Positions 42,300 through 51,360 are shown, counted from the first letter of the stretch. The stretch is DNA of 64,000 nucleotides from Chloroflexota bacterium (GCA_026707405.1 JAPOWW010000013.1:43701-107700); one strand, 5' to 3'. The notes: generated by a model from the sequence alone, not told the origin. Translations and numbers: made by a program.

Positions 42300-42962
42300 G
42301 GGCGTTCTAAGCTCGTCCAGGGTGAAGTCGGGAGCGTTATAGCGAGCCATGCGCTCTGCCTCGTTCTCGTAAACCCGCGCGGCCGCCTCGATAAGGTCCC
42401 CGGCCCTGCTAGCCGGAAATACGGCGACGCCGTTCTCGTCGGCGTGGATGATGTCGCCCGTGTTTACCACGGCCCCGCTGACGGTTATTTCCAGACCCAC
42501 GTCTACGATTTCGTTGTTCCCGTGGGCGGGAGTCACGCCGGCGGCGAAATAGTGGAAACCCAGCTCTTCAACCGTCCGAACGTCCCGAACGCCCCCGTCC
42601 GTCACCAGCCCGATTGCCCCCAGGCGCTTGGAAAGGGTCGCCATCATGTCGCCGTAGTGGCACGACCTGGTCCTGTCGGGGCCGATGGTTTCAAGGACGA
42701 TTACGCACGGTTTCGGCGATCTCTCCACCGCCTCCCACAGCCGCACGGCTCCGGCGCGGTCTCCGGGCGGTCCGGGCACCGTGCTGCGCCCCGTGCAGGT
42801 GATGGCGTATCCCGTCATCGTGCCGAGCGCGGGGAACAGACACTTGATGTCGAATCCCATGAACCCCTCGGTGCGGTCCCGAACCCGGAACTCCTCGATG
42901 GCGTTGCACAGAGTCGGCGTGTCGATGCCTTTTAGGGCGTCCAGCGTTTCACTTGGGATCAT
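42297..42962 (-). CDS. RraA-like family protein (possible aldolase/decarboxylase)
   Basis: A 221-residue protein of the RraA / HMG-aldolase-like fold: TPTLCNAIEEF at the start, MTGYAITCTG, CHYGDMMATLSKRLGAIGLVTDGGVRD (with the GDxxA and DGGxRD signature) and GNNEIVDVGLEITVSG. Members act on 4-hydroxy-4-methyl-2-oxoglutarate or oxaloacetate-like acids, or bind RNase E; with catabolic neighbours the enzymatic role is more likely. I start at ATG 42962 (MIPSETLDAL); a GTG at 43016 is an alternative and has a GGGAG near it. Confidence 0.82.
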   Translation of the reverse strand: MIPSETLDALKGIDTPTLCNAIEEFRVRDRTEGFMGFDIKCLFPALGTMTGYAITCTGRSTVPGPPGDRAGAVRLWEAVERSPKPCVIVLETIGPDRTRSCHYGDMMATLSKRLGAIGLVTDGGVRDVRTVEELGFHYFAAGVTPAHGNNEIVDVGLEITVSGAVVNTGDIIHADENGVAVFPASRAGDLIEAAARVYENEAERMARYNAPDFTLDELRTP

Positions 42963-43400
42963 CGGTTCGCTCGCATTGCTTTGCGGCCCGACCGCGGCCG
43001 CTGATTCGTAGGTCACTCCCAGGCCGCCGCCCCGGCTGTCGGTCTCAAATCGCCGTGCCGAGTGCAACGGCGGCCAGCAGGGATTCTAGCCCGTTTGGTC
43101 TTGTCGCCGGTCAGATGGCCCGGCTGCGAATATCGGCTTTCCGGCTTCGGTATACTCGAAAATTGTCGATCCCCTTCTGTTTTGTACACGGTTCGACACG
43201 TTTCAGACGTTGACGACCTTGGCTTGAGTCCGGGGCCGCATTGATCTCGACTGCCAAACGCATTGTTTTGAATTCAAACGGTCACGTTGCTTTAGCCGGT
43301 TTCCCGACCCGCTCGCGAGATGCAATTTCGGCGGCGACCTGCGACGGATTTGGGCAGAGTGAGAGTTTCGGCGAAATATCAGATCTGAACGTCTCCCCAA
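42963..43400. other. Non-coding spacer of about 440 bases
   Basis: This lies between the divergent RraA-like and DedA genes. I see no convincing gene. It contains a 12-base palindrome, TTTGAATTCAAA (43267-43278), which could be a regulator site, and no clear promoter pair. Part of the 5' end may be coding if the RraA-like gene starts at 43016. Confidence 0.4.
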
Positions 43401-44060
43401 ATGACTGAATTTTTCGCGAGCCTGCGCGAGACTCTGCAAGCCTTCCTCGAAGCGCATCAATACAAGGCGCTGGCCGTTCTGATAGGCGTGGAAGAAGCAG
43501 GCGTGCCGCTTCCGCTGCCGGGCGATCTCGCCATCGTTTTCATGGGATATCAGGTGTCCTTGGGCCGGGCCAACCCATTTTGGGTTGTAGCGTCTACTAT
43601 CGCCTCCGCGACGACAGGCGCGAGCGTTCTGTATTGGATAGCCCGGTATCTCGGCGGACGGATAGTCGACCGTTTCGGCCGTTTCATACGGCTTGACGCC
43701 GAGCGTCTGGAACAGGTCGAACGCTGGTTCGAGCGCTACGGCGCGCCCGTCATCATCATCGGCCGGCTCATTCCCGGACTCAGGATCGCGGTGGCGGTGG
43801 CGTCGGGCGTCGTACACGTTCCCTTCTGGAAGTTTGTCCTCTACACGAGCATCTCTGCCGCGATATGGGCTGGCATCTACATGGGCATCGGCTGGGCCTT
43901 GGGGGCCCAGTACCAAAAGGTGTCGGAGGCTGTTCACCGCATAACGGGCGACCCCATATTAGTGAGCGGGATCGTGGCGGCTGTTGCTGTTCTCGTAGGG
44001 CTGGTGGTCTTTTGGCGGGTTAGGCGTAGGCGGTCGCGGCAGGGCCGTTCCGAGACTTAA
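43401..44060 (+). CDS. DedA-family membrane protein
   Basis: A 219-residue VTT-domain protein. It has EEAGVPLPLPGDLAIVFMGYQV, the re-entrant-loop signature region TGASVLYWIARYLGG, and FERYGAPVIIIGRLIPGLRIAVAVASGV with the conserved R-x-x-P-G-x-R arginines. About four to five membrane helices are visible, with a basic C-terminal tail (RVRRRRSRQGR). DedA proteins move lipid carriers such as undecaprenyl phosphate or other phospholipids across the membrane. Its stop overlaps the convergent acetyltransferase stop by 4 bases. Confidence 0.9.
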   Translation: MTEFFASLRETLQAFLEAHQYKALAVLIGVEEAGVPLPLPGDLAIVFMGYQVSLGRANPFWVVASTIASATTGASVLYWIARYLGGRIVDRFGRFIRLDAERLEQVERWFERYGAPVIIIGRLIPGLRIAVAVASGVVHVPFWKFVLYTSISAAIWAGIYMGIGWALGAQYQKVSEAVHRITGDPILVSGIVAAVAVLVGLVVFWRVRRRRSRQGRSET

Positions 44061-44563
44061 CCCTCTTCTTCGCCAGGCTCCAATTCCATCATGTAATGGA
44101 CCTGATTCGCGACCTGCCGGAACCCAAAACGGGGATAGAGGCTTCGCCCCGCCTCGTTTTGCTCCAGCGTCTCGATCTTGGCAATCGCCATTTTCTTGGT
44201 TTGGAAGTGTTCCAAACTATGTTGGATCAGCCGCGCCCCGATCCCTTTGCGCCGGTAGCCCTGCTCCACGGCTAGATCCTGGATCCGGCCGACCCGCGTC
44301 ACCGGTGAGACCGTGCAGCTAACGAACCCGATGACCCTGCCCTCCGACTCCGCGACGAACGAGTTTTCCGATGAGTTGCGCAGCACCTCAACGCTGGCGG
44401 CCCACTTCCGCTCTTCCCAGCCAGGCGACCGATGCCAGCCGGTGAGGTTGTCGAAATTCTGGTCGATACTCACTCCGTCGAACGAGTCAATAGTGAGTTT
44501 GCGGACCTGCTGCTCGTCGGCTGCCTGATATTTGCGTATTGTCACTGTGCCGTCGTCTTTCAT
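44057..44563 (-). CDS. GNAT-family N-acetyltransferase
   Basis: A 168-residue single-domain GNAT. Motif A is IQDLAVEQGYRRKGIGARLIQHSL, with the acetyl-CoA pyrophosphate loop RRKGIG. A C-terminal segment, EAGRSLYPRFGFRQVANQVHYM, is typical of the fold. I choose ATG 44563 (MKDDGTVTIRKY), with AGGGG about 5 bases upstream; a GTG six codons earlier is possible. The acceptor substrate is unknown. Confidence 0.82.
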   Translation of the reverse strand: MKDDGTVTIRKYQAADEQQVRKLTIDSFDGVSIDQNFDNLTGWHRSPGWEERKWAASVEVLRNSSENSFVAESEGRVIGFVSCTVSPVTRVGRIQDLAVEQGYRRKGIGARLIQHSLEHFQTKKMAIAKIETLEQNEAGRSLYPRFGFRQVANQVHYMMELEPGEEEG

Positions 44564-44640
44564 AAGCCCCTTGACACTCAATGGCGGTCGCCCTGTCGCA
44601 GAGTTTCCCGCTTAAGCTCCTCCGGTTCCTTCGACGCGGG

Positions 44641-45240
44641 TCATGACCTCGGCGTCGGTACCGTCTTCTCTGGAATCTTCAGCCTTGTTCCCACGAAGAG
44701 CTGCGATTGGTCCTCGATGTCATTTGCCTCGGCCAGCGCTTCTACCGACAGGCCAAATTCCTGAGCTATGGCGTACAGGGTGTCGCCTTCTTGAACCACG
44801 TACTCGTCCTCCGCCTGCCCTCCGCCGTCTACGGGCGTGAAAGTCTCGTCGGGTTGAGGGAGGGTAAGGCGCTGTCCCGCCAGAATCGCGTTGGGATCGT
44901 CGAGCCTGTTCTTGGCGGCGATTGCTTCCGGCGTCAGTCCGTACAGTCCCGCTATCTGCGACAGCGTCTCGCCCGCTTGCACGACGTGGAACTGTGGCGG
45001 TGGAGTTGGGGTTGGCGTCGCTTCTTCTTCGATTGCGTCGTCGGTGTTAGGCGTGGACGCGTCCGGTGACCTTTCCGTCGCGGGCTCGGTCTGCGACACG
45101 CCCGGCTCCACTGTCGCAACTTCCCCGTTCGCCTGCTCGCCGCCGCCCAGACCGACCTGAGTGATCAGTATCCACACGACGATGCCCAATATGACAATTC
45201 CGGCAAGTCCGAAATAGGCATCACGAGTGATGGATTGCAT
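44641..45240 (-). CDS. Membrane-anchored protein with two LysM domains
   Basis: A 199-residue protein. Residues 9-30 are a hydrophobic anchor (YFGLAGIVILGIVVWILITQ). An acidic Thr/Pro linker follows (TPTPTPPP). LysM 1 is near 82-127 (FHVVQAGETLSQIAGLYG...LTLP) and LysM 2 near 145-190 (YVVQEGDTLYAIAQEFG...LKIP). It should bind the glycan of peptidoglycan outside the membrane. It lacks a catalytic domain. The nucleotidyltransferase gene is divergent across a 169-base spacer. Confidence 0.88.
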   Translation of the reverse strand: MQSITRDAYFGLAGIVILGIVVWILITQVGLGGGEQANGEVATVEPGVSQTEPATERSPDASTPNTDDAIEEEATPTPTPPPQFHVVQAGETLSQIAGLYGLTPEAIAAKNRLDDPNAILAGQRLTLPQPDETFTPVDGGGQAEDEYVVQEGDTLYAIAQEFGLSVEALAEANDIEDQSQLFVGTRLKIPEKTVPTPRS

Positions 45241-45409
45241 CTCGGTGTCCCTCTACCTCGCCCCGCGCCGGGACTCTGACAACCGCGACTTTGTGAATTA
45301 TAGGTCTCAAGGGAATTGTGCAATCGGAGTCCCCTTCCCGGCGCTGGCGGTTGCGGGTGATACGATTCACGAATGCGACACACCCCGTCACGATGACCTC
45401 GATCTTCTC

Positions 45410-46159
45410 TTGCGCGCCCTGATCCTCGCCGGTGGGTATGGCACGCGGCTCGGCGTCCTGGGCAAGAACCGTGCCAAGGTACTGCTGCCCGTCGCTGGTC
45501 GACCGGTCCTGGACTACGTGCTTGATCGGGTTCGTGAGATTGATGAGATCGACAATGCGCTGGTCGTCACGAACGACCGCTTCTACGGGCAGTTCGTCGA
45601 GTGGTCGGAACGCGCCGGCCGTTCTTCGCTGGCGGTGTCCATCCTTGACGATGGGACGACCGGGCCTGAAAACCGGTTGGGTGCGGTCGGCGACGTGCTG
45701 TTTGGCATTGAGCACGAGGGCATCGACGACGATTTGCTGGTGATGGCCGGCGACAACCTGTGCGACTTTTCGCTCCCGAGCATGGTGAAAGTCCTCCGCC
45801 AGAAAGGAACTTGCCTGGCGGCTTACGACATCGGCCGGGTCGAAGAGGCGTCGAAATACGGAAATCCCGAAATCTCCGCTGACGGCCGCGTCGTGGGTTT
45901 TGAGGAGAAGCCGGCCTTTCCCAAAAACAGTCTGATAGCCGTCGCCATCTACATGTTCCGGCGGGCGGACCTTGGGCTGTTCGGCGAGTTCAAGCGCCAG
46001 GGGCACGATCTCGATCTCATCGGCGGCTTCGTACAGTGGGCCCGGGAGCAGACTCCCATTTACGCGTGCATATACGGTTCTCGCTACAGGTGGTGGGACA
46101 TCGGCGATCCCCAGATATACCGCGATGCGGATGTCTATTACGGCGGATCGGGGGTGTAA
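45410..46159 (+). CDS. NTP-transferase (sugar-phosphate nucleotidyltransferase, RmlA-like)
   Basis: A 249-residue nucleotidyltransferase. It begins RALILAGGYGTRLGVLGKNRAKVLLPVAGRP in two blocks (GGxGTRL plus the KxLLPVxGRP lysine), then has VMAGDNLCDFS (metal aspartate), VGFEEKP and WWDIGDPQIYRDA. I start at TTG 45410, because the fold begins two residues later; an ATG at 45227 would add 61 residues that look non-coding. No ribosome site precedes the TTG, so the start is not certain. It activates a sugar phosphate for glycan or polyol synthesis. Confidence 0.82.
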   Translation: MRALILAGGYGTRLGVLGKNRAKVLLPVAGRPVLDYVLDRVREIDEIDNALVVTNDRFYGQFVEWSERAGRSSLAVSILDDGTTGPENRLGAVGDVLFGIEHEGIDDDLLVMAGDNLCDFSLPSMVKVLRQKGTCLAAYDIGRVEEASKYGNPEISADGRVVGFEEKPAFPKNSLIAVAIYMFRRADLGLFGEFKRQGHDLDLIGGFVQWAREQTPIYACIYGSRYRWWDIGDPQIYRDADVYYGGSGV

Positions 46160-46239
46160 GGACCCGTTCGAGGCGAGAAGATCTCCCGCAGCGTTGAAAT
46201 GCGGTCGATAGTGCGCCTTCTGTCGGGGCTTTTCCGGCT

Positions 46240-46779
46240 GTGATAACTCTCTTGATTCTGGCCGTAGCGGTGGGTCTGAGTCCGTACATTCCGCTTCTGA
46301 TTTACTCCGGCGCGGCGCGTTTGGAGTCGGGTCCGGAGATCCGCCCGGAGTTTGACTTCATGATGAGTTGGGAGTTCCTCGGGATACTGCTTGTAGTCAT
46401 TGGACTCGACATCATTCTCGGCAAGCTGCCGGCGACCGCCGCGTACGTGACCCGGCTTGGCTGGTTTACCAAGCCTGCGGCCGCCGCGCTCATAGCAGCG
46501 TCGTACGTGGATGCATCGGCCCCTCATCTCATAGTTGCCATCGCGGTGGCCATAGGCCTGGCCGTTTTGGTTCACGGCGGGCAAGTCTGGCTTATCGGAC
46601 GCCTGCGTAAGGTGCTCAAGGGATTCGAACGCGTCGCCGTGGGCGCATACAGCGAGTTGGGCACGGTGCTGGTAGCCGTGTTTGCATTTCTCGCCCCCGC
46701 GTTGGGAGCGGCCCTTGCGGCCATCATGGTCGCTGGCGGCTTGTTTCTTGGCTTCAGACGCTGGAATTCCGAAACATGA
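46240..46779 (+). CDS. DUF4126-like membrane protein
   Basis: A 179-residue protein with about five hydrophobic segments. The N-terminal LLILAVAVGLSPYIPLLIYSG, a central FLGILLVVIGLDIILGKLPAT and the end ALGAALAAIMVAGGLFLGF fit the DUF4126 pattern. Its function is not known. It starts at GTG 46240, 80 bases after the nucleotidyltransferase. Its stop overlaps the next ATG by four bases (ATGA), so it is translationally coupled to the AIR-synthase-like gene. Confidence 0.75.
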   Translation: MITLLILAVAVGLSPYIPLLIYSGAARLESGPEIRPEFDFMMSWEFLGILLVVIGLDIILGKLPATAAYVTRLGWFTKPAAAALIAASYVDASAPHLIVAIAVAIGLAVLVHGGQVWLIGRLRKVLKGFERVAVGAYSELGTVLVAVFAFLAPALGAALAAIMVAGGLFLGFRRWNSET

Positions 46780-47846
46780 GCTCCTCTGTCGACGCGAACG
46801 GCGAAAAACCTCTGGAAACTCCCGCCCCTAAGCGCCTTAAGGCCGGAAAGCTGCCCGTCGAGCTGCTAGAACCCCTTCTGGCCCGCATTCCGGCGTCTCC
46901 CCGCGTTTTGATCGCGGGAGGCATCGGCAGGGACGCGGCCGTAATAGAGTTCTCCGAGGACTCCGACCGGTTGCTCGTTGCCAAGACCGACCCCATCACC
47001 TTTGCCACCGACCGGATCGGCTGGTACGCGGTCAACATCAACGCCAATGACATCGTGTGCATGGGCGCCGATCCGGTTTGGTTCCTCGCTACCCTGCTCC
47101 TCCCCGAAGACTGCGAAGAGACTTTGCCAGCCGCAATTTTCGGTCAGATCCAGCAGGCGTGCGATGCGCTGGGAGTAGCCCTCGTCGGAGGCCACACCGA
47201 AGTTACTCTGGGGATCGACCGCCCGCTCATCGCCGGAGTCATGCTCGGCGAAGTGCCGCGCTCCGGCCTGATACGGCCAGAATCCGCCGAGATCGGCGAT
47301 CTGCTCTTGCTCACTCAAGGCATCGCGGTCGAGGGTACCGCCGTTCTTGCTCTCGAAGCGCCGAGGCAGCTTCGGGATGCGGGCGTCGATCGGGAGACCG
47401 TCGAGGGCGCCGGACGAATGCTGGACGATCCTGGAATAAGCGTCGTTCCGGCGGCAAAAGCCCTTCGCGGCGTCGAAGCGGTACATGCCCTTCACGATCC
47501 GACCGAGGGCGGACTTGCGACCGCCGTCCGCGAGCTGGCGACCGCGGCCGGCCTCGGCCTGAGGCTCTGGTCCGAGAAAATCCCGGTCTTTCCCGAGTCC
47601 GCCTCCATCTGCCGGGCGTTGGGGCTCGATCCCCTCGGCCTGCTCGCCTCCGGCTCGCTGCTGGCCGTCGTGAGTCCGTCCGGAATCGAAGCTGCGATGG
47701 CCAAACTTGACGCCGTCGGCATTCCTGGCGGCGTCATCGGGGAGCTTGTATCTTCCGACGAGGGCTTGCTCAGCACCTCCCCAGCCGGAACACAACCTGT
47801 GGAAATCTTTGAACGGGATGAGTTGGCGCGCTATCTTGAGGATTAG
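46776..47846 (+). CDS. AIR-synthase-family protein (HypE/ThiL/PurM-like ATP-binding)
   Basis: A 356-residue protein of the PurM/HypE superfamily. The N-terminal ATP-binding half has GIGRDAAVIEFSED, KTDPITFATDRIGWYAVNINANDIVCMGADP and ALVGGHTEVTLGIDRP. The C-terminal half has HDPTEGGLATAVRELATAAG. It lacks the C-terminal cysteine that HypE uses for cyanide ligand synthesis, and no hydrogenase gene is present. It is therefore better named an AIR-synthase-related protein than HypE. It is coupled to the DUF4126 gene upstream. Confidence 0.82.
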   Translation: MSSSVDANGEKPLETPAPKRLKAGKLPVELLEPLLARIPASPRVLIAGGIGRDAAVIEFSEDSDRLLVAKTDPITFATDRIGWYAVNINANDIVCMGADPVWFLATLLLPEDCEETLPAAIFGQIQQACDALGVALVGGHTEVTLGIDRPLIAGVMLGEVPRSGLIRPESAEIGDLLLLTQGIAVEGTAVLALEAPRQLRDAGVDRETVEGAGRMLDDPGISVVPAAKALRGVEAVHALHDPTEGGLATAVRELATAAGLGLRLWSEKIPVFPESASICRALGLDPLGLLASGSLLAVVSPSGIEAAMAKLDAVGIPGGVIGELVSSDEGLLSTSPAGTQPVEIFERDELARYLED

Positions 47847-47923
47847 ACAGCCGCCCCGCGACACCGGCCGGCCTTGGTTCGCCTCCGAGTGACCTGACAG
47901 GCGAATAGAACGGGAGGATTCAA

Positions 47924-49048
47924 GTGTCCGAGAAAATCATCGACATGCGAAGCGATACGGTCACGCTGCCCACTGACTCCATGCGCCGGGCGATGGCCGA
48001 GGCCGAAGTCGGCGATGACGTCCACCAGGAAGACCCCACGATCAACCGTCTGCAAGACATGTCCGCCGAGATGTTCGGCAAGGAAGCCGCCGTGCTCGTG
48101 GCCAGCGGTACGCAGGGAAATGCCTGCGCGATGCTCGCGCACACACATCCCGGCGAGCTTGCCTTTTGCGACGCCAACGCGCACGTCAGCCGTTATGAGG
48201 GAGGCGGTTACGCCGCTTTGGCTGGAGTGTCGCTCGAAAAGCTCAACGGCAATCGCGGGATCATCGACAGCGAGATGGTCGAGCAGGCCATCATGCCGTA
48301 CAACGAGCACCTTGCCGATCCCACCCTGATTTGGGTCGAAAACACCAGCAATCAGGGCGGCGGTACTGCAACCTCCGTCGAGGTCATGCGCGGGCTTCGC
48401 GAAGTGGCCGACAGATACGGTCTCAGCATCCACGTAGACGGAGCGCGCATATTCAACGCTGCCGCTAGTCTCGGCGTTTCGGTTGCCGATCTCGCCCAAT
48501 ACGCCGACACCGTGCAATTCTGCCTCTCCAAGGGACTTGGCGCGCCGGTCGGTTCGCTTGTCGTCGGCGACGCCGATCTTTGCACCGTCGTCCGCAAGAA
48601 AAGGAAGATGCTCGGCGGTGGTTGGCGGCAGGCCGGGGTATTCGCTGCAGCTGGCATAGTGGCCCTCACGGAGATTGCGCCCAGGCTCCACGAAGACCAC
48701 GAAAACGCCCGCCGGCTGGCCGAGGGCATAGCCGATATACCCGGACTGCTCATCAATCCTGAGGCGGTCGAGACCAACCTCGTTTTCTTTGGCTACGACA
48801 CGAAGGTTGTCGATCCGGCCAGGTTTGTCGGCGAGCTTGCCGACAGAGGTGTGCTGATCGGCGGCGCTTCCGAGATCGTCGATCCGGTAAGGGTCGTCGG
48901 CGAGCTTGCCGATCGGGGAGTCATGGTCGGCGGCATCATGAAAGCCACGATATCTCGCGTCTGCCTGCACCATCAGGTGTCGGCGGACGATGTCGAAACG
49001 GTTCTTGACGCGATGCGCGAGGTTGTGGGGGAGCCGGTACTCGTCTAG
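47924..49048 (+). CDS. Low-specificity threonine aldolase with internal 23-residue duplication
   Basis: A 374-residue PLP enzyme of the GntG/LtaE family that cleaves L-threonine or beta-hydroxy amino acids to glycine and an aldehyde. It begins IDMRSDTVTLPTDSMRRAMA, with GNACAMLAH, LIWVENTSNQGGG, VDGARIFNAAASLG and the PLP lysine in QFCLSKGLGAPVGS. Near residues 296-337 a block VDPARFVGELADRGVLIGG is followed by the near copy VDPVRVVGELADRGVMVGG, which lengthens the family's usual 340-350 residues. GTG 47924 has GGAGG six bases upstream. It stands alone between the AIR-like gene and an epimerase. Confidence 0.9.
   Translation: MSEKIIDMRSDTVTLPTDSMRRAMAEAEVGDDVHQEDPTINRLQDMSAEMFGKEAAVLVASGTQGNACAMLAHTHPGELAFCDANAHVSRYEGGGYAALAGVSLEKLNGNRGIIDSEMVEQAIMPYNEHLADPTLIWVENTSNQGGGTATSVEVMRGLREVADRYGLSIHVDGARIFNAAASLGVSVADLAQYADTVQFCLSKGLGAPVGSLVVGDADLCTVVRKKRKMLGGGWRQAGVFAAAGIVALTEIAPRLHEDHENARRLAEGIADIPGLLINPEAVETNLVFFGYDTKVVDPARFVGELADRGVLIGGASEIVDPVRVVGELADRGVMVGGIMKATISRVCLHHQVSADDVETVLDAMREVVGEPVLV
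48809..48934 (+). repeat. 69-base tandem duplication inside the threonine aldolase gene
   Basis: The segment starting GTCGATCCGG at 48809 recurs at 48878, a period of 69 bases or exactly 23 codons. The copies differ at several positions, including synonymous ones (GACAGAGGT against GATCGGGGA), so the duplication is not brand new. The frame stays open. Confidence 0.85.
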
Positions 49049-49069
49049 ATACCGCGCCCGATAGATCGA

Positions 49070-50086
49070 ATGCCGACACTGGTAACCGGAGCGACCGGCA
49101 TCGCAGGCCCTCCGCTCGTCCGCGCTCTCATCAAGCGCGGCGACTCCGTGCGTGTCTTTGCCCGTGAGAGTAGCGACGTCAGCCGGTTCGATGACTCTGT
49201 CGAGGTCGTTCGCGGAGACATCGTCGATATCGATGCCGTCAGCGATGCTGTGGCTGGTTGCTCGCGCGTATTTCATCTCGCCGGCTATTTCGACTCATGG
49301 GCGGTAAACCCGGCTACTTACTTTGATGTCAATGTAGGCGGTGCCGTCAACGTCCTTGAGGCGGCCTACGAGCACGAAGTTGAAAAGGTCGTCCACGCCA
49401 GCAGCGCGTCGACCATTGGGGAGCAAAAAGGAGAGACCGGCTCGGAGATGACCGAGCACCGCGGATACTTCCTCACCAAGTACGAGCGCTCTAAATGGGA
49501 GGCCGAGCAGTTCGTTTTCGAGTACGTCGACAAGGGCGTCCCGGCGGTCATCGTTAATCCGAGTAGCGTCTATGGACCGGGCGACCTCAGCGGCAACGGG
49601 TTGACGATCCAGCGGATGATAAGCGGCCAGATGACCGCCAGCACCAACAGCATGGCCGCGTATCTCTATCTGGACGATTTCGTCAGAGGGCTCGTCGCCG
49701 CCGACGAGCAAGGCCAGGTCGGCGAGCGCTACATTCTCAGCGGCTCCAACGTGACTCGACTGGAGTTCCTGCGCACGGCCGGCGAAGTCGCCGGCGTGGT
49801 TCCCGCCGTAGCTTCCACGCCGGCGTGGGTCATACGCACGCTCACCATGTTCAACTCCATCCGGCGGAAGATCACCGGAAGGCGTCCCGCTATATCCGAG
49901 GATGCCGCCGCGATCGCGCTCCACGGCTTTCGCTACGATTCGTCCAAGGCGACCAATGAGCTTGGAATCGAGTTCACTAGTCTTGAAGATGGACTGGACG
50001 CCACCATCGATTGGCTCTATCGCGAGGGGCACGTCGACTTGCCCGAGGAAGTCCTCGAGGATGACGACGAAGATGACGACAGATGA
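49070..50086 (+). CDS. NAD-dependent epimerase/dehydratase (extended SDR, dihydroflavonol-reductase-like)
   Basis: A 338-residue extended short-chain dehydrogenase. It starts TLVTGATGIAGPPLVRAL (GxxGxxG), then has VEVVRGDIVD, VFHLAGYFDSW, the active-site pair YERSK and PSSVYGPGD. The usual end is followed by an acidic tail (LEDDDEDDDR). It may act on a hydroxy- or keto-group of a sugar, sterol or flavonoid-like compound. It follows the threonine aldolase by 21 bases and precedes the AI-2E-type transporter by 17, so it may be in one transcript with both. Confidence 0.85.
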   Translation: MPTLVTGATGIAGPPLVRALIKRGDSVRVFARESSDVSRFDDSVEVVRGDIVDIDAVSDAVAGCSRVFHLAGYFDSWAVNPATYFDVNVGGAVNVLEAAYEHEVEKVVHASSASTIGEQKGETGSEMTEHRGYFLTKYERSKWEAEQFVFEYVDKGVPAVIVNPSSVYGPGDLSGNGLTIQRMISGQMTASTNSMAAYLYLDDFVRGLVAADEQGQVGERYILSGSNVTRLEFLRTAGEVAGVVPAVASTPAWVIRTLTMFNSIRRKITGRRPAISEDAAAIALHGFRYDSSKATNELGIEFTSLEDGLDATIDWLYREGHVDLPEEVLEDDDEDDDR

Positions 50087-50103
50087 ATTGAACGCCGTCC
50101 TGC

Positions 50104-51360
50104 ATGGCGGTACAGGCGCGTGACTCCACCGGATCCGACCGCTTGAGTTCGCGTACCCGCCGCACCGACCTCCAGTCTGTTTTGCGGCTGGTGGCAACCC
50201 CCTTTAGGAAGGATCGCGCCGACCGTCGCCACGTTAGGGACTTGGTCATTACCAGCGCGTGGTCGCGCCGCACCAAATGGATCGTCGCGATCGCCACAGT
50301 GCTCGTCGGAATTGCCATCCTTTGGGGCGCCCGCGACATGCTCGCTCCCTTCATCTGGGCCGCCATCATCGCCTACCTCTTCACCCCGCTCGTGTCGTTC
50401 GCCAAGCGCCGCATAGGAGTACCCCGGCCCGTGCTGGTGCTCATCGTCTACGCCATCGGGATCAACGTCATTTTCTGGACCTTCTGGATAATCAGCCGTC
50501 CACTCGCCGGCGAACTGGAACGGTTCGCGGACGGCGTTACCAGATTGGCCAGTTGGGTCGAGGTACAGATAACCGGGACCGACGCTATCCAAGTCTTCGG
50601 ACAGACGTTACAGGTGGACGACGTTGTTCAGGAGCTCTCCGATCCTGTGCGCGCGCTTGCCCAGCAGTTGTCGGGCCGCCTTGTCGAGTTGACATTCGGC
50701 ATCATCGAGACCCTGTTCAACGTCATCCTCACGCTCGTCGCGGCGTTCTATCTGCTGCTCGCCGGCCCGCGGCTGTTGCGGCGCGTCATCTCTCTGGTTC
50801 CCGAACCGAATCGTGTCGAAGTCGAGTCGGTAGTTGGCCGTCTCGACGACGTGCTCCACGGCTTCATCCGCGGCCAGCTCATCGTAATCCTCATCATGAG
50901 CACCATCATTTATGTCGGGTTGGCGATTATCGGCATCCCGTTCGCGCTCGTGTTTGGAATCGCCGCCGGTTTTCTCGAAGTGATCCCGGTCTTCGGGCCG
51001 ATCGTCGCCGCGATTCCTCCTATCGCGCTCGCCTTCTTCGGCGCCAACGCTTTCGGCTGGCCGGGATGGCTCGCCGCGCTGGTCGTCGCCTCCATGTACT
51101 TCGTGCTCACCCACCTAGAGGATTACCTGTTGACCCCCAACGTCATCGGCAGGATCGTCAACATCCACCCGTTCGTCGCTCTGTTCGCCCTGTTCGCGGG
51201 AGCCACCATCTGGGGTGTCAACGGCGTCATCCTCGCGCTCCCCGCAGCCGCCATGGGCCGGGTCGTTCTCACCTACGTCTACCGCAAGCTCATCGCCTCG
51301 TCCCTGCCGGAAGCCCGCGCCGACAACGCGCCCCCGGCTATGGGAAATCCCGCCGAATGA
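50104..51360 (+). CDS. AI-2E/TerC... AI-2E-family transporter (UPF0118) membrane protein
   Basis: A 418-residue member of the AI-2E family transporter group (PF01594), not of the TerC family. About 55 basic, polar N-terminal residues are followed by helices at 58-75, 78-105 and 110-130, a long soluble segment, then the conserved C-terminal block FNVILTLVAAFYLLLAGP, VVGRLDDVLHGFIRGQLIVILIMS, VFGPIVAAIPPIALAF and LTPNVIGRIVNIHPFVAL. Members export small molecules or ions; the solute is unknown. It starts 17 bases after the epimerase stop. Confidence 0.85.
   Translation: MAVQARDSTGSDRLSSRTRRTDLQSVLRLVATPFRKDRADRRHVRDLVITSAWSRRTKWIVAIATVLVGIAILWGARDMLAPFIWAAIIAYLFTPLVSFAKRRIGVPRPVLVLIVYAIGINVIFWTFWIISRPLAGELERFADGVTRLASWVEVQITGTDAIQVFGQTLQVDDVVQELSDPVRALAQQLSGRLVELTFGIIETLFNVILTLVAAFYLLLAGPRLLRRVISLVPEPNRVEVESVVGRLDDVLHGFIRGQLIVILIMSTIIYVGLAIIGIPFALVFGIAAGFLEVIPVFGPIVAAIPPIALAFFGANAFGWPGWLAALVVASMYFVLTHLEDYLLTPNVIGRIVNIHPFVALFALFAGATIWGVNGVILALPAAAMGRVVLTYVYRKLIASSLPEARADNAPPAMGNPAE

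Noticed and set aside
43267..43278. 12-base palindrome TTTGAATTCAAA as a regulator site
   Set aside because: Single copy with no promoter pair next to it; recorded only as part of the spacer description.
46776..47846. HypE hydrogenase maturation protein
   Set aside because: The C-terminal cysteine needed for the thiocyanate step is missing and no hydrogenase or other hyp gene is in the window.
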